From NCBI GenBank assembly GCA_009602735.1, contig WELA01004268.1:1342743-1406742 (forward strand): DNA of 64,000 nucleotides. The letters are read 5' to 3'. The translations under genes were made by a program, and so were the position numbers. The notes below the pieces were generated by a model. The model did not search any database, had not been told where the DNA came from, and saw nothing but the letters and a program-made list of their open reading frames with translations. The stretch's first letter is position 1. Every line of letters starts with the position of its first letter. Shown here piece by piece: positions 21,031 through 32,714 of this stretch. The stretch is from Mesotaenium endlicherianum (taxonomy: Eukaryota; Streptophyta; Zygnematophyceae; Zygnematales; Mesotaeniaceae).

Positions 21031-22560
21031 CTAGGTATTAATGCCCACATAAACCAGCATTCCGATAGGATGCTGAAATACATTGGCAAGAGGTACATGT
21101 CCCTGACTGAAGGGGGTGGCCAGCATACCTCTGACTACTCCGCATGTTGTTCTTCTAGTACCCCTGTCCTCTGGGGATTTTAGCCTTTTTCTGCTGCCAA
21201 GAACAGTCAAATCAGCTTCTTCCCCTGCTTGGGTAGGTGGGCTGGGAGAACAAGTGCGGAGTCTTGTTGCCTCCGTAGTAGGGATCACATTCCATACACT
21301 TGATCTTGGCGCCCTAGGAGTCCCTGCTTCTGCCTGCCGCTGGATCTCCTGAGCACCAGCTCCTGATGCTTCTCCTCTGCCCTGTTCTTCTTCCTCATCC
21401 TCTTCATCTTCCTCCTCTGAAAGGGTTGGGGTCTCGTCCACTAAGTCATCTTGCTCCCTGGTAGACATGGAAAAATCTACTGACCGCCCTTTCTTAGGAC
21501 GAGCTGGAGGTTGCTTGGCCTTCAGCCTGCTGATGTCTATCCTGCCTGCATTCTTTGCCCATTTGACAAAGGCATGCTTCCCCTTAGAGAAATAGTCTCT
21601 TTCCCTCCTCTCATGCTCCTTGGTCTCAGCATTCATATTACTCAGGCATCCATTCAGCCTTGGGTCCCAAGGGGCAATGTGAGGTGGTAGGATGAGGTAG
21701 CCGTCTAGCCCATAGTGGAAGTCATCTGGGTGGGCCCGATTACACTCGTGCTTTCTGTTAGTGACGGTCATCCACCTCCACCCTGTGGGTTGCTGGTAGT
21801 TCTGTGGCCCGTGTTCAGCCTTTTTCAGCTTACAAGAAAACCAGTGGGGGAAGAACATCTGCTGCCCTGTTTCCCTGGCCAAGTACTCCCAGCTCCTCCT
21901 CTCAACTTCATTGCAGGCTAGCAGTAGTGTCAGGTAAAATACTGCATCCTTAAAGCTATCGGGCTGCATGCTGACCATCCTGATGAGTCTCTGATTCCCC
22001 ACTATGCCAGGCACTGGTACTGGCTTATCTTCCGAGTCATCTGCAAGAAACCGTGCCTGCTCTGATGCATAACCCACCATTTTGGCATAATCTTCGTAGA
22101 GGACCACACCAGTGTGTGTCTCAATGTAGTTATCCAAAGCTTCAGATCCTTGTTTCTGTAGCATTGTTTTCTATTCCACCTTGTTGATCTCCTGGGCTGC
22201 CAGTAATGCTTCCTTCACGTTATCAAAGGTGTGGCCACCCACCACAGTATATCTGTAAGTGGCCAGGCTCTTCTGCTTCTCAGCTTCAGCCTTCTTCCTT
22301 CTCTCCTCCACTGCTACCGCCGCTTCTTCTCGTTGTTTTTTTTGTCTCTCCTCCTTAGCTTTCCTGAGATTTTCCGCCTCCTGCTCCTTCTTCCTCTGTG
22401 CTTCTTCTGCCGCCTCTTGTTGTCTGCGGACCCTTTCTTGTTCTCTCCTGGTGAGGGACGTCGCCGCTAGCTCTTTCTGGTATTGCTCCATTGTCCTCCT
22501 GGCTTCTTTTGCCTTGCGCTTTCTGTCTTCTTTTTGTGTGGTGGGAGCCATCCTGCACAT
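21031..22560 (-). pseudogene. ORF3 of element A copy 2 (unknown function)
   Basis: Frames 22,560-22,171 (129 codons) and 22,164-21,031 (377 codons) together match copy 1 ORF3 from the MAPTT start (22,551) to the tail. They are separated only by a stop at about 22,168. The second frame joins smoothly to the region that is frameshifted in copy 1, which shows that the intact ORF was roughly 560-570 codons. The coiled-coil N-terminus, Trp/Tyr-rich middle, acidic run and C-terminal VYVGINT are all conserved. Substitutions between copies look mostly conservative. No known family is recognised. Confidence 0.8.
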
Positions 22561-22874
22561 GTGACCAGGGCACCAATTAGTAGGATCTCAATCTTTGTCA
22601 CAGGATTTGCAGGAAGAGAAGTAAGTTTGTATTAGTATGGTAGGTTTGATCCCTTTCACCTAACAGGGTGGTTACTAGGAATTAACGGAGCTGCAGTGCG
22701 ACGAAGAAAATGAATGAATGTGTGTGCAGGGTGACTTAAGTGATTTGTTGATGTGCTGGTCCCTTTCTCCTTCCGAGTGGTGGGCATCTGCCAACTTAGC
22801 TTAATGTGGGCCTGGCCGTCACATCTGTCAGTATGCTGACACTTTACTGTCCATAACTGTCCCTTTCTCGCGCA

Positions 22875-24336
22875 CTAAACATCATTTATTGGCACATTTC
22901 CGCTCCAACTTATATGGAGACAGGACCTCATGTCACCTTCCCATGTCAAGTGAAATGACAGATAGGAAGGTGCCCCAGCCGCCTGAAGGTGGAACTGTTT
23001 CAACGCCCCTTTGGCATTGGTCATATGGTCCTTAAATTCCCAAGTATCCCAAGAGGCATCGTAACTCTTCCATCTGACCAGGTAATTCTTGACATATTTA
23101 GATGATCGACAAACAGAGCAAATGTCTAAAATCTCCTCGACCTCATATTGGTCAGGGTCACCATCTCTGACAGCGGGGACTGGTCCCGGTTGGACAGGTA
23201 ACCGACCTGTGAACAGTGTGTCACCTTTGATGTATGGTTCCAGGAAGAAGACATTAAAGACTGGGTGACCCTTGTATTCCACTGACATGTTAAGTTTGTA
23301 AGCATTTTGACCGACACGACGCACCACCGAATATGGACCGACCCAGACCGTACAAGCTTTTTCTTGACCACACCAGGTAGGTACAGGTGTTGAGAATGCA
23401 GTTTGACCAAATTCCCCTTTGAAAATGTCAGCTCTCGACGGTGTTGATTAGCGTAGTTTTGTTGATTTACGTGGGCTTTGTGCAGATTGTGTTGGACTTT
23501 TGGCAGGGTGTCAACAATGTTGTGAGTTATCTGGAGAGACACCAAATTGCCAATGCCCACAGGGTGAGTTAAGGACTTTTCTAGCACATCTAAAAGAGAC
23601 TTAGGGACTCTACCCAGACTGAATTCAAAATGAGTCTTTCCCGTTGACGCGTGCTCCGCGCTGTTGACCGCAAACTGGATTTGAGGCAACACGTCATCCT
23701 AATTGTCTTGTTTTTGGTTAATATATGCTCTCAGCACCTCTTGCGAAACTCGGTTACTTCTTTCAGTCTGCCCATAAGGCTGAGGGTGGTTTGCTGTGCT
23801 GAGCAGCTGTTTGATTCCTATTAGCCCTATTAAAGCTCTCCAGAACCTAGAGTTAAATTTTGAGTCTCTGTCTGAGATGATATTAGAGGGTAGCCCATGT
23901 TGGCATACTACATGGTTATAGAACTGTCTTGCAATTTTGAGTGCAGTCACCTCGACAGTGGTGGGGATGAAAATGACCATTTTTGTCAGTTTATCAGTAT
24001 CGAGTCACGCCCATTGGCAGTTTTTAAAAGTGTTACCACCTAGTCCATGGATATTGTTTCCCAACGTCCAGCTGCGATGGGTAGTGGTTGTAAGAGCCCC
24101 TCGGGTGGTGTGTGTCTAGACTTATTCTTTTGACACTGATAACAGTACTTAACATATTTCAAGACATCCGGAGCCAACCCATCCCAGTGGTAGTGTTTTG
24201 CCAGTTTGCCAACAATTTTGGCCTGCCCAAAATGTCCTCCCAGTAAAGTGTCATGTGCTTGACTCTGTAAGAGTGACCTTATTTCCATGTTATTAGGAAT
24301 GACCAGCTTCAGTCTGCCTGAAGTGGTTTCAGTCAC
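22875..24336 (-). pseudogene. Integrase and chromodomain of element A copy 2
   Basis: Frames 24,336-24,040 (HFGQAKIVG...CYQCQKNK, zinc-binding part), 23,980-23,699 (SDRDSKFNSRFW, second catalytic Asp) and 23,692-23,126 cover integrase. 23,327-22,875 holds the C-terminal module and a chromodomain (YEVEEILD...LVRWKSY). Stops and small deletions separate the frames. Chromodomains of this kind bind methylated histone H3 in the family. Confidence 0.83.
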
Positions 24337-24455
24337 CCAGACCCCTCGTTTTAGCCTATACAGTGCAGTAGCAGGACATACACCATCAGTGGGGCTGGGC
24401 TCAAATGTTGGGTCAGAAAGGTAGGTTTTCCTAAGTTATTCCAGTAAGGACTTTT

Positions 24456-25825
24456 TCACCTATAGTGAAGTGAGTGCACAAATAAATTGTCTACCGCATG
24501 CTGACTAAAGTTTCTTTCTTGCAAGTCAGGTCTTCTAGAGAGTGCATCAGCAAGATTCAACTTCCCTGGTTTGTAGTCGATCTGGACTTGGAACTGCTCC
24601 AGCATCTGGCTCCAGCGGTTCTCCCTCCTCAATAGCTTGGACTTCTGAAAGTGAGTAAGAGCTAGATGATCTGTAATCACCTTAAAAGCTTTACCATGTA
24701 AGTATGCTCTCCACTGTTTGAGCACATGAATGATATCAAGCAGCTCCTTATCATGCACAAAAATAGGTAGTTTTAGCTGTGTTAAATTTCATTAACTCAT
24801 ACAGCATCGAGTGCCATTCTGCTTTACTTGACCATCCTTTGTGGTTTGATCAGCAGGCTGCGACAAAATAGCACCCATGGCAAAGTTCGAAGCATTAGTA
24901 ACCACCTGCACAAGGTTGCTGGGGTCATACATAGCTAAGACTGGGGCAGAACAGAGAGCATCTTTAAGGGTCTGGAAGGCAGCTTGCTGTTCTTCCCTCC
25001 ACGCATACCCTATGACCTTCTTAGTAAGGTCAGTCAATTTACTGGCCTTCGTAAAATAATTTTCAACGAATCTCCTGTAAGAGTTAGCCAACCCAAGAAA
25101 GGATCAAACTTTCAGGACAGACTGTGGTACTGGCCAGTCCCTTATGGTCTGGACTTTCTTTGGATCCACACTGATGCCTTCCCTACTGACGACATGGCCT
25201 AAGAATGCAATACTTTCCTTGAAGAAATCACACTTGCTCATTTTAGCATATAACTGATTCCTTCTTAAAGTGTCCATGACTTTCTTTAAGTGCTCAGCAT
25301 GCTCAACTTCATTTTTAGAGAAAATTAAAATATCAAGAAGACTTGCACAAACATATCCAAGTTTTGTCTGAAAATGTCATTCATAGCATCCATGAAGGTT
25401 GCAGGAGCATTCGTCAGTCCAAATGGCATCACATTAAACTCATGGTGTCCATAACGTGTGCGACAGGCAGTCTTGTGTTGATCTCCCTCAGCAATTCTGA
25501 TTTGATGATACCCACTCTTGAGATCTATCTTACTGAACACTTTAGCACCAGACAGGGTATCAAACAAGTCCTCAATTCTGGGCAAAGCATACTTGTTCTT
25601 GACTGTAATCATGTGAAGAGCTCTGTCATCCACACATATTCGCATACCATAAGGTGATTTACTGGGGGAAATATAACCATTTTTCTCCAGCTCTGCAATC
25701 TGTATTTTCAACTTTTCGCTCTCCACATAAGACAAGCCATAGGTGCGTTGCCAAGGTGGCTGACTCCCAGGTAGTGAATCAATCTTATGATCTACTTCCC
25801 TGTTAGGAGGCAGTCCTGGAGGCAT
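24456..25825 (-). pseudogene. Reverse transcriptase and RNase H of element A copy 2
   Basis: RT is recognisable in 25,825-25,325 ([26 protein letters not shown]). It runs straight into FVQVFLIF: the few bases encoding the catalytic Asp pair are deleted near 25,335. The thumb and RNase H follow at 25,091-24,792 and 24,758-24,456 (ITDHLALTHFQKSK, NLADALSRRPD). Confidence 0.83.
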
Positions 25826-26537
25826 ATTAAATACATCAGTGTACTGAGCAACAATTTTGCAGCAGTGGGGTGCTCCAGAGGGCTGACCTTCTTCTCAACA
25901 ACTTTCTCAGATTGAGGAGGTACCTCTTTTAGCAGCAGACAGATCATTCCGTCTTCCTTCTGGTTCCAGCTTTCGATGAACTCCATTGCATTCAGCAATT
26001 GGATCCTCCTGAAAGCCCCTTCTTTTCCTTCATTTGCCATCCACACAGGACAAGAGGAAGAGCACTGGTGGGTGCCAAGTTAGTCTGCCCATCACTGGAT
26101 CCTCTCACTTTAACTGTACCTCTGCTCCAACACACTTCAGCTTGATGTCTACTAAGCCAGGACTTGCCTAGCACAAGATCATAATAGCCAGTGTTGAGTA
26201 CCTCAAATGTAAGCGTTTCAATTAGAATTGCAATACCAGCACCTAACTGGACCTCAATAGGCTTGGTTATAACTCCTCGAGGGATTCTTGAGGCATCTCC
26301 AAGGAATACTTTTCTATTCCCCTGGGTGACAGTAGGCAGCCTCAACCGCTTAACTAAGTCCTTATGGATAAAAGTATGTGACGCCCCTCTGTCAACAAAT
26401 GCTCTCACCTTTCTACCTACAATCAAACAATGCAGTAGAATAGGGGAGACTGACTTATCTTGACTTCCGCATTGTTCTCCTGACTTAGCAAAGAAATGTT
26501 GGACATCAGGTGGAACAAGATTATTCAGAGTGTGCAC
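25826..26537 (-). pseudogene. Protease region of element A copy 2
   Basis: The frame 26,537-25,992 carries the retropepsin loop as VDRGASHTF, where copy 1 has VDGGAS, so the residue after the catalytic Asp is altered. A following frame (26,046-25,792) bridges to RT. The coding sequence is cut at 26,537 by the insertion of element C and continues at 33,223. Confidence 0.8.
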
Positions 26538-27040
26538 TGTAGTGATTTGAGTTATTATACATTAGTTTGCATATATTTTAATGTTTTCAAATATATTTGA
26601 AGTAGTATTGTGTGGAGTCAAGTGTGAATAGGTACTCTAGTAACTTGGTTCATGTCCTTTGAATCTTCCAAGGCATTTTCGAAGTTAGAGGAAAGACCTA
26701 GAAGAACTCCATGTGGCAAAAGTCAGATGTGCCATTTTTAGGTCAAAAGGACATGTGTACATTATTCTAGAAAGAGGTGGCAAGTTTTGGGATGTGTTGG
26801 GTGCCAACACATCAACATACACCTTCCTAGAAATTACTTATGTAGCAAGTATATAAACAAGAGCTAGAACATAGAAAGACATTCCAGAATCACTCTTGTA
26901 CTTGCCAAAATCCAGAAATATATTAACTTTCAAGAAGCCATCTCTCTTTCAAGAAGCTACCACTTGTGTTCAAAGATCCTTGTCTTGAATAGATAAAGTA
27001 TTCTGTTTTACTAAGTACTTTATCTATCTGTTTCACTACA
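26538..27040 (+). repeat. 5' LTR of element C
   Basis: 503 bp, TG...CA ends. It differs from the 3' LTR only near 26,560 (C/T), 26,600 (A/G) and 26,664 (T/C). It contains the promoter of the element. Confidence 0.96.
26850..26857 (+). promoter_or_regulatory. TATA box in the LTR of element C
   Basis: TATATAAA lies 190 bp before the LTR end, in a position expected for the U3 promoter, with transcription likely starting some 25-35 bp downstream. The same motif is unchanged in the 3' LTR. Confidence 0.65.
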
Positions 27041-27041
27041 G

Positions 27042-27059
27042 TGGTATCGGAGCTAGGCA
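27042..27059 (+). other. Primer-binding site of element C
   Basis: TGGTATCGGAGC starts two bases after the 5' LTR. The usual plant initiator tRNA-Met site is TGGTATCAGAGC, so 11 of 12 bases fit. It would prime minus-strand DNA synthesis. Confidence 0.85.
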
Positions 27060-27077
27060 CTTTGGTAGCACAAGAAG

Positions 27078-28358
27078 ATGGCCGATCCTCAAGACCAACA
27101 GCAAGCTTTCGAAGGAAGCCCTTCCTCTCCAAGACACCCTCCTCCAGCGCCGATGGGAGAGCCCACTCAAGAAAATCTGCAACAACAAGAAGCACCACAA
27201 GGAGGAGCACACCCTCCTCCAGCGTCGATGGGAGAGCCTACTCAAGGAAATCTGCAACAACAAGAAGCACCACAAGGAGGAGCACCGTCAAATCCCGTGG
27301 CAGCCGCTATAGCAAAGTTGACCCCACCACAAGGAGTTCCCGCAAATGAGTGGGCAGCCTTCCTAATGACCGTCCACAACCAAGTGGGCTTGGCCACCTA
27401 TGAAGCAACCGTGCAAGCGTCAAGAGAAGCTATGGCTGCCATGGTTGCCCCTATTGCGAGCAATGCTCAAAATCCAGCCCCGGCTCAAGCGCCTCCACAA
27501 GAGCCAACGAGAGCAAGGAAACTCATCAAGCCCGGCAAACCCGACACTTTCAACCCCGGGAAAGGTGCCAACCTGAATTTATGGCTCTACCAAGTGGAGA
27601 CGTACCTCGCGTTCCTTGAAGTACCCGAGGAGGACTACGTTCCCTTTGCCGTTACCTTACTTAGAGGAGCAGCAACATCATGGTGGCGTAACTATCAAGC
27701 GGCTATATATCAAGCTATGGCGCACCCCATGCTCGGCCAAGAGCCCCCACCATCATATGCAAGATGGGCAGATTTTCGTGAGGCCCTCAAGAAGCAATTC
27801 ATGCCCATCAATGCGGAGAAGATTGCCCGAGGAAAGCTCCACCATCTCAAGCAAACGACGTCCGTTCAAGAGTATACATCCAGATTTCACGCCCTCACTC
27901 TTGAGATCCCCAACATGTCTCTCGAGGAGAAGATTGACCGTTACATCTTTGGCCTCAAACCCAAGGTGGCAAAGGAAGTGGAGTTACGCGACTTGACGGA
28001 CTTCTCAAAGATCATTGAAGTGGCCCAAAAGGTGGATACCTTGGATTTCAAGCACTCCGTGCCTTCATCTTCACGGGTACCGACGACGCGGGTGTACGCA
28101 GCCCCTTCCACATCCGAATCTGGACCCACACCCATGGAAATCGGAGTTATTAAAAGGGACCCCGCGGCTGCCCGGAAGAGTGGAAGACCCTCCAATGACA
28201 CTTATGATGCAAGAAACCAGCAAGGAGTGAAAGCAAGACTCTCCCCGGCTGAAAAAGAAGCTCTCATGACGGCTGGACTATGCTTCTATTGCAAGGAAAA
28301 GGGCCATCGTGCACTTTCATGCCCCAAAAAGTTGTCAAAAAACGGACAGCGCCGGTAG
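27078..28358 (+). CDS. gag: Gag polyprotein of element C
   Basis: A 426-codon frame begins 38 bp after the primer-binding site core, with no earlier ATG in frame. Residues ~20-70 hold two near-identical 25-residue Pro/Gln-rich repeats. Residues ~150-340 form the retrotransposon gag capsid domain ([31 protein letters not shown], a downstream YTSRFHAL). A CCHC knuckle ([14 protein letters not shown]) lies near the C-terminus. Gag forms the virus-like particle in the cytoplasm and packages RNA. The frame ends at a TAG located inside the frameshift hairpin, and pol overlaps it in the -1 frame. Confidence 0.95.
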   Translation: MADPQDQQQAFEGSPSSPRHPPPAPMGEPTQENLQQQEAPQGGAHPPPASMGEPTQGNLQQQEAPQGGAPSNPVAAAIAKLTPPQGVPANEWAAFLMTVHNQVGLATYEATVQASREAMAAMVAPIASNAQNPAPAQAPPQEPTRARKLIKPGKPDTFNPGKGANLNLWLYQVETYLAFLEVPEEDYVPFAVTLLRGAATSWWRNYQAAIYQAMAHPMLGQEPPPSYARWADFREALKKQFMPINAEKIARGKLHHLKQTTSVQEYTSRFHALTLEIPNMSLEEKIDRYIFGLKPKVAKEVELRDLTDFSKIIEVAQKVDTLDFKHSVPSSSRVPTTRVYAAPSTSESGPTPMEIGVIKRDPAAARKSGRPSNDTYDARNQQGVKARLSPAEKEALMTAGLCFYCKEKGHRALSCPKKLSKNGQRR

Positions 28359-31300
28359 GCCAGGAGCCTACCACCCCAAGACCCACTTCACGAGAAGGCA
28401 ACACGCCAAGTGAGGTGGAGACCCCCGTTGAAGACGACGTTCCAGCCCCAATGAGTTTGAGAGGTTACCTTGGAGGAGAGAAGGTCCACATCTTGGTGGA
28501 TAGCGGAGCTCAAGGCAACTTCATTGCTGCAGATTTTGCCACCAAGCACGGTATTACTATGCGAACTCTTGACCACGACGAGGAGATTATGATGCCCGAT
28601 GGATTCTCCTATACTACCCCTTCCAAGAAGACGTACCCCTTGGCACTCTCTATCAAGTCCTTCAAGGATAGAGTAGTGTTCTCCCCCATGCAATTGGGCA
28701 AGTACGACGTCATCCTAGGGACGCCTTGGTTGACCAAGCACAACCCCCAAGTTGATTGGAGGACCGGTACTATCAAGATCAAGAATGACATCACTTCAAG
28801 AATCTGTATTTTGCGCGCAATCCAGAATATCCAGACCCAAGACATCCAGAAGCCGGCACACGAGATACTATTGTCCGCCCTCCAACTCAAGAGACTTGTG
28901 AGGAAGGGACACGAGCTTCTTTTGGCCTTGATCACGCCAAAAGACATCAAGAAAGACATCGAGAGTCAAGAAGGCAGCCCCGTTCCCAAGGAGATACAAG
29001 AAGTCTTTGAGGACTACAAAGAAGTGTTCTCCCCGGAATTGCCCAAGGGCCTACCCCCCAAAAGATTCGTAGACCACAAGATAGAGTTGGAGCCCGGAAG
29101 CAAGCCCATCTCTCGGCCTACGTTCAAAATGTCATACACGGAGCTAGACGAAGTCAAGAAGCAAATCAAGGAGCTACTGGAGCATGGCTTCATTCGACCT
29201 AGCAAGTCGCCATTTGGAGCCCCGGTGCTATTTGTCAAGAAGAAAGATGGTACCTTGAGGATGTGTGTGGACTATCGCGCCCTCAACAAGATCACCATCA
29301 AGAATCGATACCCGCTGCCGCGCATGGATGAGCTCATGGACCGGCTGGTTGGAGCCAAGTACTTCACGAAGATTGACTTACGGAGCGGCTACCACCAGAT
29401 TCGCATCGCAGAACCGGACATAGAGAAGACGGCATTCAGGACAAGATATGGACATTTTGAGTTCATGGTCCTGCCATTTGGACTCACCAACGCGCCAGCA
29501 ACTTTCATGACTATGATGAACACCATATTTCAGCCCATGTTGGACAGATTTGTGGTGGTATTCATCGATGACATCCTTATCTACAGCAAGACCCTTGAAG
29601 AGCATGCGAGACACTTGAAAGAAGTCCTTGAAGTATTGAAGCAAAACAAGCTGTTTGCGAAGGAGTCAAAATGCGAGTTTGCCAAACAAGAAGTGGAGTT
29701 CCTAGGTCTCCACGTGACTGCTGATGGCATCAAGATAGACCCCAAGAAGACCACGGTGGTGGAGGAATGGCCAACCCCCACGACCAAGAAAGAACTCCAG
29801 TCATTCTTGGGATTTGCCAATTGGTACAGAAAATTCATCCAAGGCTTCTCGCACATAGCAGCCCCCCTGACAGATCTACTCAAGAAGGACAGGCTATATA
29901 CATGGACCGAGAAAGAGGAAGAGGCATTTCAAGAGTTAAAGCGAAGATTGACCACATCCCCGGTGCTCACACTCCCAAGTCCAAACCCAGATTGGCCCTT
30001 CCACGTCATCACCGATGCATCTTCCTATGCAATAGGAGCAATCCTGCTTCAAGACCAAGGCAAGGGACTGCAGCCCATCGCCTACGAGTCAAGGAAGCTA
30101 AATCCAGCCGAGCAAAATTATACAACCACGGAGCGAGAGGCATTGGCGATTGTACATGCCTTGAAGGTTTGGCGCTGCTACGTTGAAGGACGCAAAGTAC
30201 TGGTCACCACGGACCACGAGGCGTTAAAGCACCTCCAAACGCAGCCGTATCTCTCAAGGAGACAAGCAAGATGGAGCGGATACTTGCAACAATACAACAT
30301 CACGATTCAGTACCAGCCCGGCAAGACAAACCCGGCTGACCCCCTCTCAAGACTGCAATTAAATGCAGTGATGGTATCCCTGAAGACAGATCTGGAAGCT
30401 CGATTTTCAGCCGCCTATGAAAGAGACCCTTACTACAAGAACGGAGAAGCAGCCTTGGACCCATGCAAGAAGCAAGAAGGCAATTATTGGGTGAGGCAAG
30501 ATACGGGCCAGAGATGTGTTCCTAATGACTTAGACCTCCGGCTCTTGCTTCTACGAGAAGCACACGACAACCCTCTTGGAGGACACTTTGGAATCCTAAG
30601 GACCACGGGCGTTCTAGCTAGGACTTATTGTTGGCCAGGCATGTCTAAGCAAGTCAAGGAGTACTGCAGGAGCTGTGACACATGCCAAAGAATCAAGCCA
30701 TCATCGCAAAAGGCGGGAGGACTCCTCCAACCACTACCAATCCCCGAAAGACAATGGACGGACATCTCAATGGACCTTATCGTGGACTTGCCCGTGACAC
30801 CTCGAGGCCATAATGCAATACTCACGGTGGTGGACAGACTTACCAAGATGGCTCATTTTATTCCCACGACGACTAAGGCTACAGCACCACAACTTGCAAG
30901 ACTCATCTTTGACAACATCTTCCGACTCCATGGACTACCATCAAGAATTGTGTCAGATAGAGATCCAAGATTCACAAGCCATTTCTGGAAAAATCTCTTC
31001 AAGAACTTGGGTACATCGCTGGATATGTCTACTGCCTACCACCCACAATCAGATGGGCAAACCGAGCGTATGAATCGTACCCTAAAGACCTCTCTAAAGG
31101 CCTACGTGTCTACCCTCGAGCAAGACTGGGACATGTACTTGACCCCCCTCGAGTTTGCCTACAACAACACTACGCAGGCCTCTACCCAAGAGTCCCCATT
31201 CTTCCTCAACTATGGCTTCCATCCGACCACGCCACTGAGCTTCACGGCTGGCCATGATGAAGTACCTGCAGCCACAGATTTTATGGAGACATTAGAAGCA

Positions 31301-31945
31301 GCCCTTACAGCAGCGAAGAAAGCTCTACAACACGCGCAAGATGCTCAAGCAAGAGTGGCGAACAGATCCAGAAGAGAAATTACGTACAGAGTGGGTGACA
31401 ACGTGTTACTATCATCCAAGAACATTTCCCTGAACAACAGGCCTGCCGGCAGCAAGTTCTCTCCCAAGTATTTGGGACCCTTCAAGATTATCCAGCAAGT
31501 CAACCCCGTTGCTTTCAAGCTAGAACTTCCCCAGACTATGCACATCGACCCCGTATTCCACGCTTCCCTCTTCAAGCCATATGTGCAACCCGACAACAAG
31601 TTCCCAGGACGTGTGACAACCCCACCAGCCCCAACAATAGTGGATGATCATTTGGAGTACGAAGTGGAAGACATAGTGGCTATGAGAAATTTCAGGAGAC
31701 AGCAGCAATACTTGATCAAGTGGAAAGGATATCCAGATTCGGAGAATAGTTGGGTGGCGGCGCACTACCTTGACAAAGTTCAGAGAAAGTTGAAGCGCTT
31801 CCATGCCGCCAACCCCCATCTTGGACCAGCCCCAAGTCTCTCTACTAGAAGCCCGAAGACTTCAGGGAGGCAGCCTGCCACCATCAAGAAGCAGCAGAAG
31901 ACCCCTTGGAGGCAGCCTGCAAGAACAAGAAAGAGGAAAAATTGA
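28280..31945 (+). CDS. pol: Pol polyprotein of element C (PR-RT-RNase H-IN-chromodomain)
   Basis: This frame is in -1 relation to gag and overlaps it by 79 bp; it is probably entered by frameshifting at 28,337 rather than from its own ATG. Counting from 28,280: protease DSG at residues 74-76, RT palm with FIDD at about 428-431, and RNase H starting at TDAS near 577. The integrase zinc site (HFG...CDTCQ) lies around 760-800. Core acidic residues are near 831, 892 (SDRD) and 927 (TER), and a chromodomain (YEVEDIV...IKWKGY) spans about 1,124-1,174. All catalytic residues are present and there are no internal stops. The tail after the chromodomain is basic, with a repeated GRQPA motif. Confidence 0.96.
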   Translation: MLLLQGKGPSCTFMPQKVVKKRTAPVGQEPTTPRPTSREGNTPSEVETPVEDDVPAPMSLRGYLGGEKVHILVDSGAQGNFIAADFATKHGITMRTLDHDEEIMMPDGFSYTTPSKKTYPLALSIKSFKDRVVFSPMQLGKYDVILGTPWLTKHNPQVDWRTGTIKIKNDITSRICILRAIQNIQTQDIQKPAHEILLSALQLKRLVRKGHELLLALITPKDIKKDIESQEGSPVPKEIQEVFEDYKEVFSPELPKGLPPKRFVDHKIELEPGSKPISRPTFKMSYTELDEVKKQIKELLEHGFIRPSKSPFGAPVLFVKKKDGTLRMCVDYRALNKITIKNRYPLPRMDELMDRLVGAKYFTKIDLRSGYHQIRIAEPDIEKTAFRTRYGHFEFMVLPFGLTNAPATFMTMMNTIFQPMLDRFVVVFIDDILIYSKTLEEHARHLKEVLEVLKQNKLFAKESKCEFAKQEVEFLGLHVTADGIKIDPKKTTVVEEWPTPTTKKELQSFLGFANWYRKFIQGFSHIAAPLTDLLKKDRLYTWTEKEEEAFQELKRRLTTSPVLTLPSPNPDWPFHVITDASSYAIGAILLQDQGKGLQPIAYESRKLNPAEQNYTTTEREALAIVHALKVWRCYVEGRKVLVTTDHEALKHLQTQPYLSRRQARWSGYLQQYNITIQYQPGKTNPADPLSRLQLNAVMVSLKTDLEARFSAAYERDPYYKNGEAALDPCKKQEGNYWVRQDTGQRCVPNDLDLRLLLLREAHDNPLGGHFGILRTTGVLARTYCWPGMSKQVKEYCRSCDTCQRIKPSSQKAGGLLQPLPIPERQWTDISMDLIVDLPVTPRGHNAILTVVDRLTKMAHFIPTTTKATAPQLARLIFDNIFRLHGLPSRIVSDRDPRFTSHFWKNLFKNLGTSLDMSTAYHPQSDGQTERMNRTLKTSLKAYVSTLEQDWDMYLTPLEFAYNNTTQASTQESPFFLNYGFHPTTPLSFTAGHDEVPAATDFMETLEAALTAAKKALQHAQDAQARVANRSRREITYRVGDNVLLSSKNISLNNRPAGSKFSPKYLGPFKIIQQVNPVAFKLELPQTMHIDPVFHASLFKPYVQPDNKFPGRVTTPPAPTIVDDHLEYEVEDIVAMRNFRRQQQYLIKWKGYPDSENSWVAAHYLDKVQRKLKRFHAANPHLGPAPSLSTRSPKTSGRQPATIKKQQKTPWRQPARTRKRKN
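28337..28372 (+). promoter_or_regulatory. -1 ribosomal frameshift signal between gag and pol of element C
   Basis: The heptamer A AAA AAC (28,337-28,343) is in the gag frame as TC(A AAA AAC), the classical X XXY YYZ slippery arrangement. Ten bases later a perfect 7-bp stem GGTAGGC/GCCTACC with a 5-base loop spans 28,354-28,372 and includes the gag stop codon. A one-base backward slip leads directly into the pol frame (RTAPVGQ...). Confidence 0.85.
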
Positions 31946-32714
31946 CATTAGACACTCTTCTCTTCTCGCAGTTTCTGGACAGAAAACTAAAACTGCTACT
32001 GGTAATAGGTCTCTGCATAATAAATTCTGAAAATTTACCTGGCTGTAGTCCATGAGTAGCCGGTCATTTAGAGTCCAAGTTTGCTCAATTTGGAGCACTG
32101 GTGAGAGAGATATGATGCTCTAAGTAGAAGGGGGTCAGGCTGCTGGCATTGTTAGGACAGAATATGCCTTCTGACATTGTGCCTTCCCCTGAACTTGGAA
32201 TGCTCTGAAACTCAAGACTCTGGTAGAACATCTTACAGCGCCCAGTTTGAGACTTAGTTTGCAGAATTTGGAGAAGTATAGAAGGACTTATGATTTTCAG
32301 AAGTTTCTGCACAGATTTGGAGGAGTGCCTACTCTCTCAGCTCTCAACGACACTCCAGAAATGAGAATGCTCTCAAATTTGGTGACCCGGTAGAGTTCTC
32401 CGACGCGGTCCGTCTGGCACTCGAATTTTCAGATTTGGAGCAGTTCTGTGGCCGCTATGAATTTTTGAGTTCGTGGCAGATTCTGGGCCAACTTGTACAA
32501 TTTTCTTTATCATTAAGGAGTAGGCTAGCCAATAAGGTCACACCACCTACGACCTTGCCTAGTCTACCTTACATGTGTAGCACCTGACTTGGCGCCTTTG
32601 ACTAGTCCTCTTCACATGTGTGGCATCTGACTTGAAACTGTTGACTAGTTTGCTCCACATGTGTAAGACCTGACTTGACGCGCCGAGACGTCGCTTTTTC
32701 TATGGGGGGGGTGA
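31946..32714 (+). other. 3' untranslated region of element C with repeats and polypurine tract
   Basis: No gene. A degenerate motif resembling CAGATTTGGAGCAGT recurs several times between about 32,085 and 32,450. A 43-bp tandem repeat occupies 32,571-32,685. The tract GGGGGGGG followed by TGA (32,704-32,714) directly precedes the 3' LTR and is the likely plus-strand primer. Confidence 0.75.
32571..32685 (+). repeat. 43-bp tandem repeat, about 2.7 copies
   Basis: Units start at 32,571, 32,614 and 32,657 with ACATGTGT, followed by a CTGACTTG core and, in the first two, TTGACTAGT. The copies are diverged, so the array is older than the present insertion. Confidence 0.85.

Noticed and set aside
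32571-32685. CRISPR-like array
   Set aside because: Units are contiguous, diverged and without unique spacers, within a eukaryotic retrotransposon.
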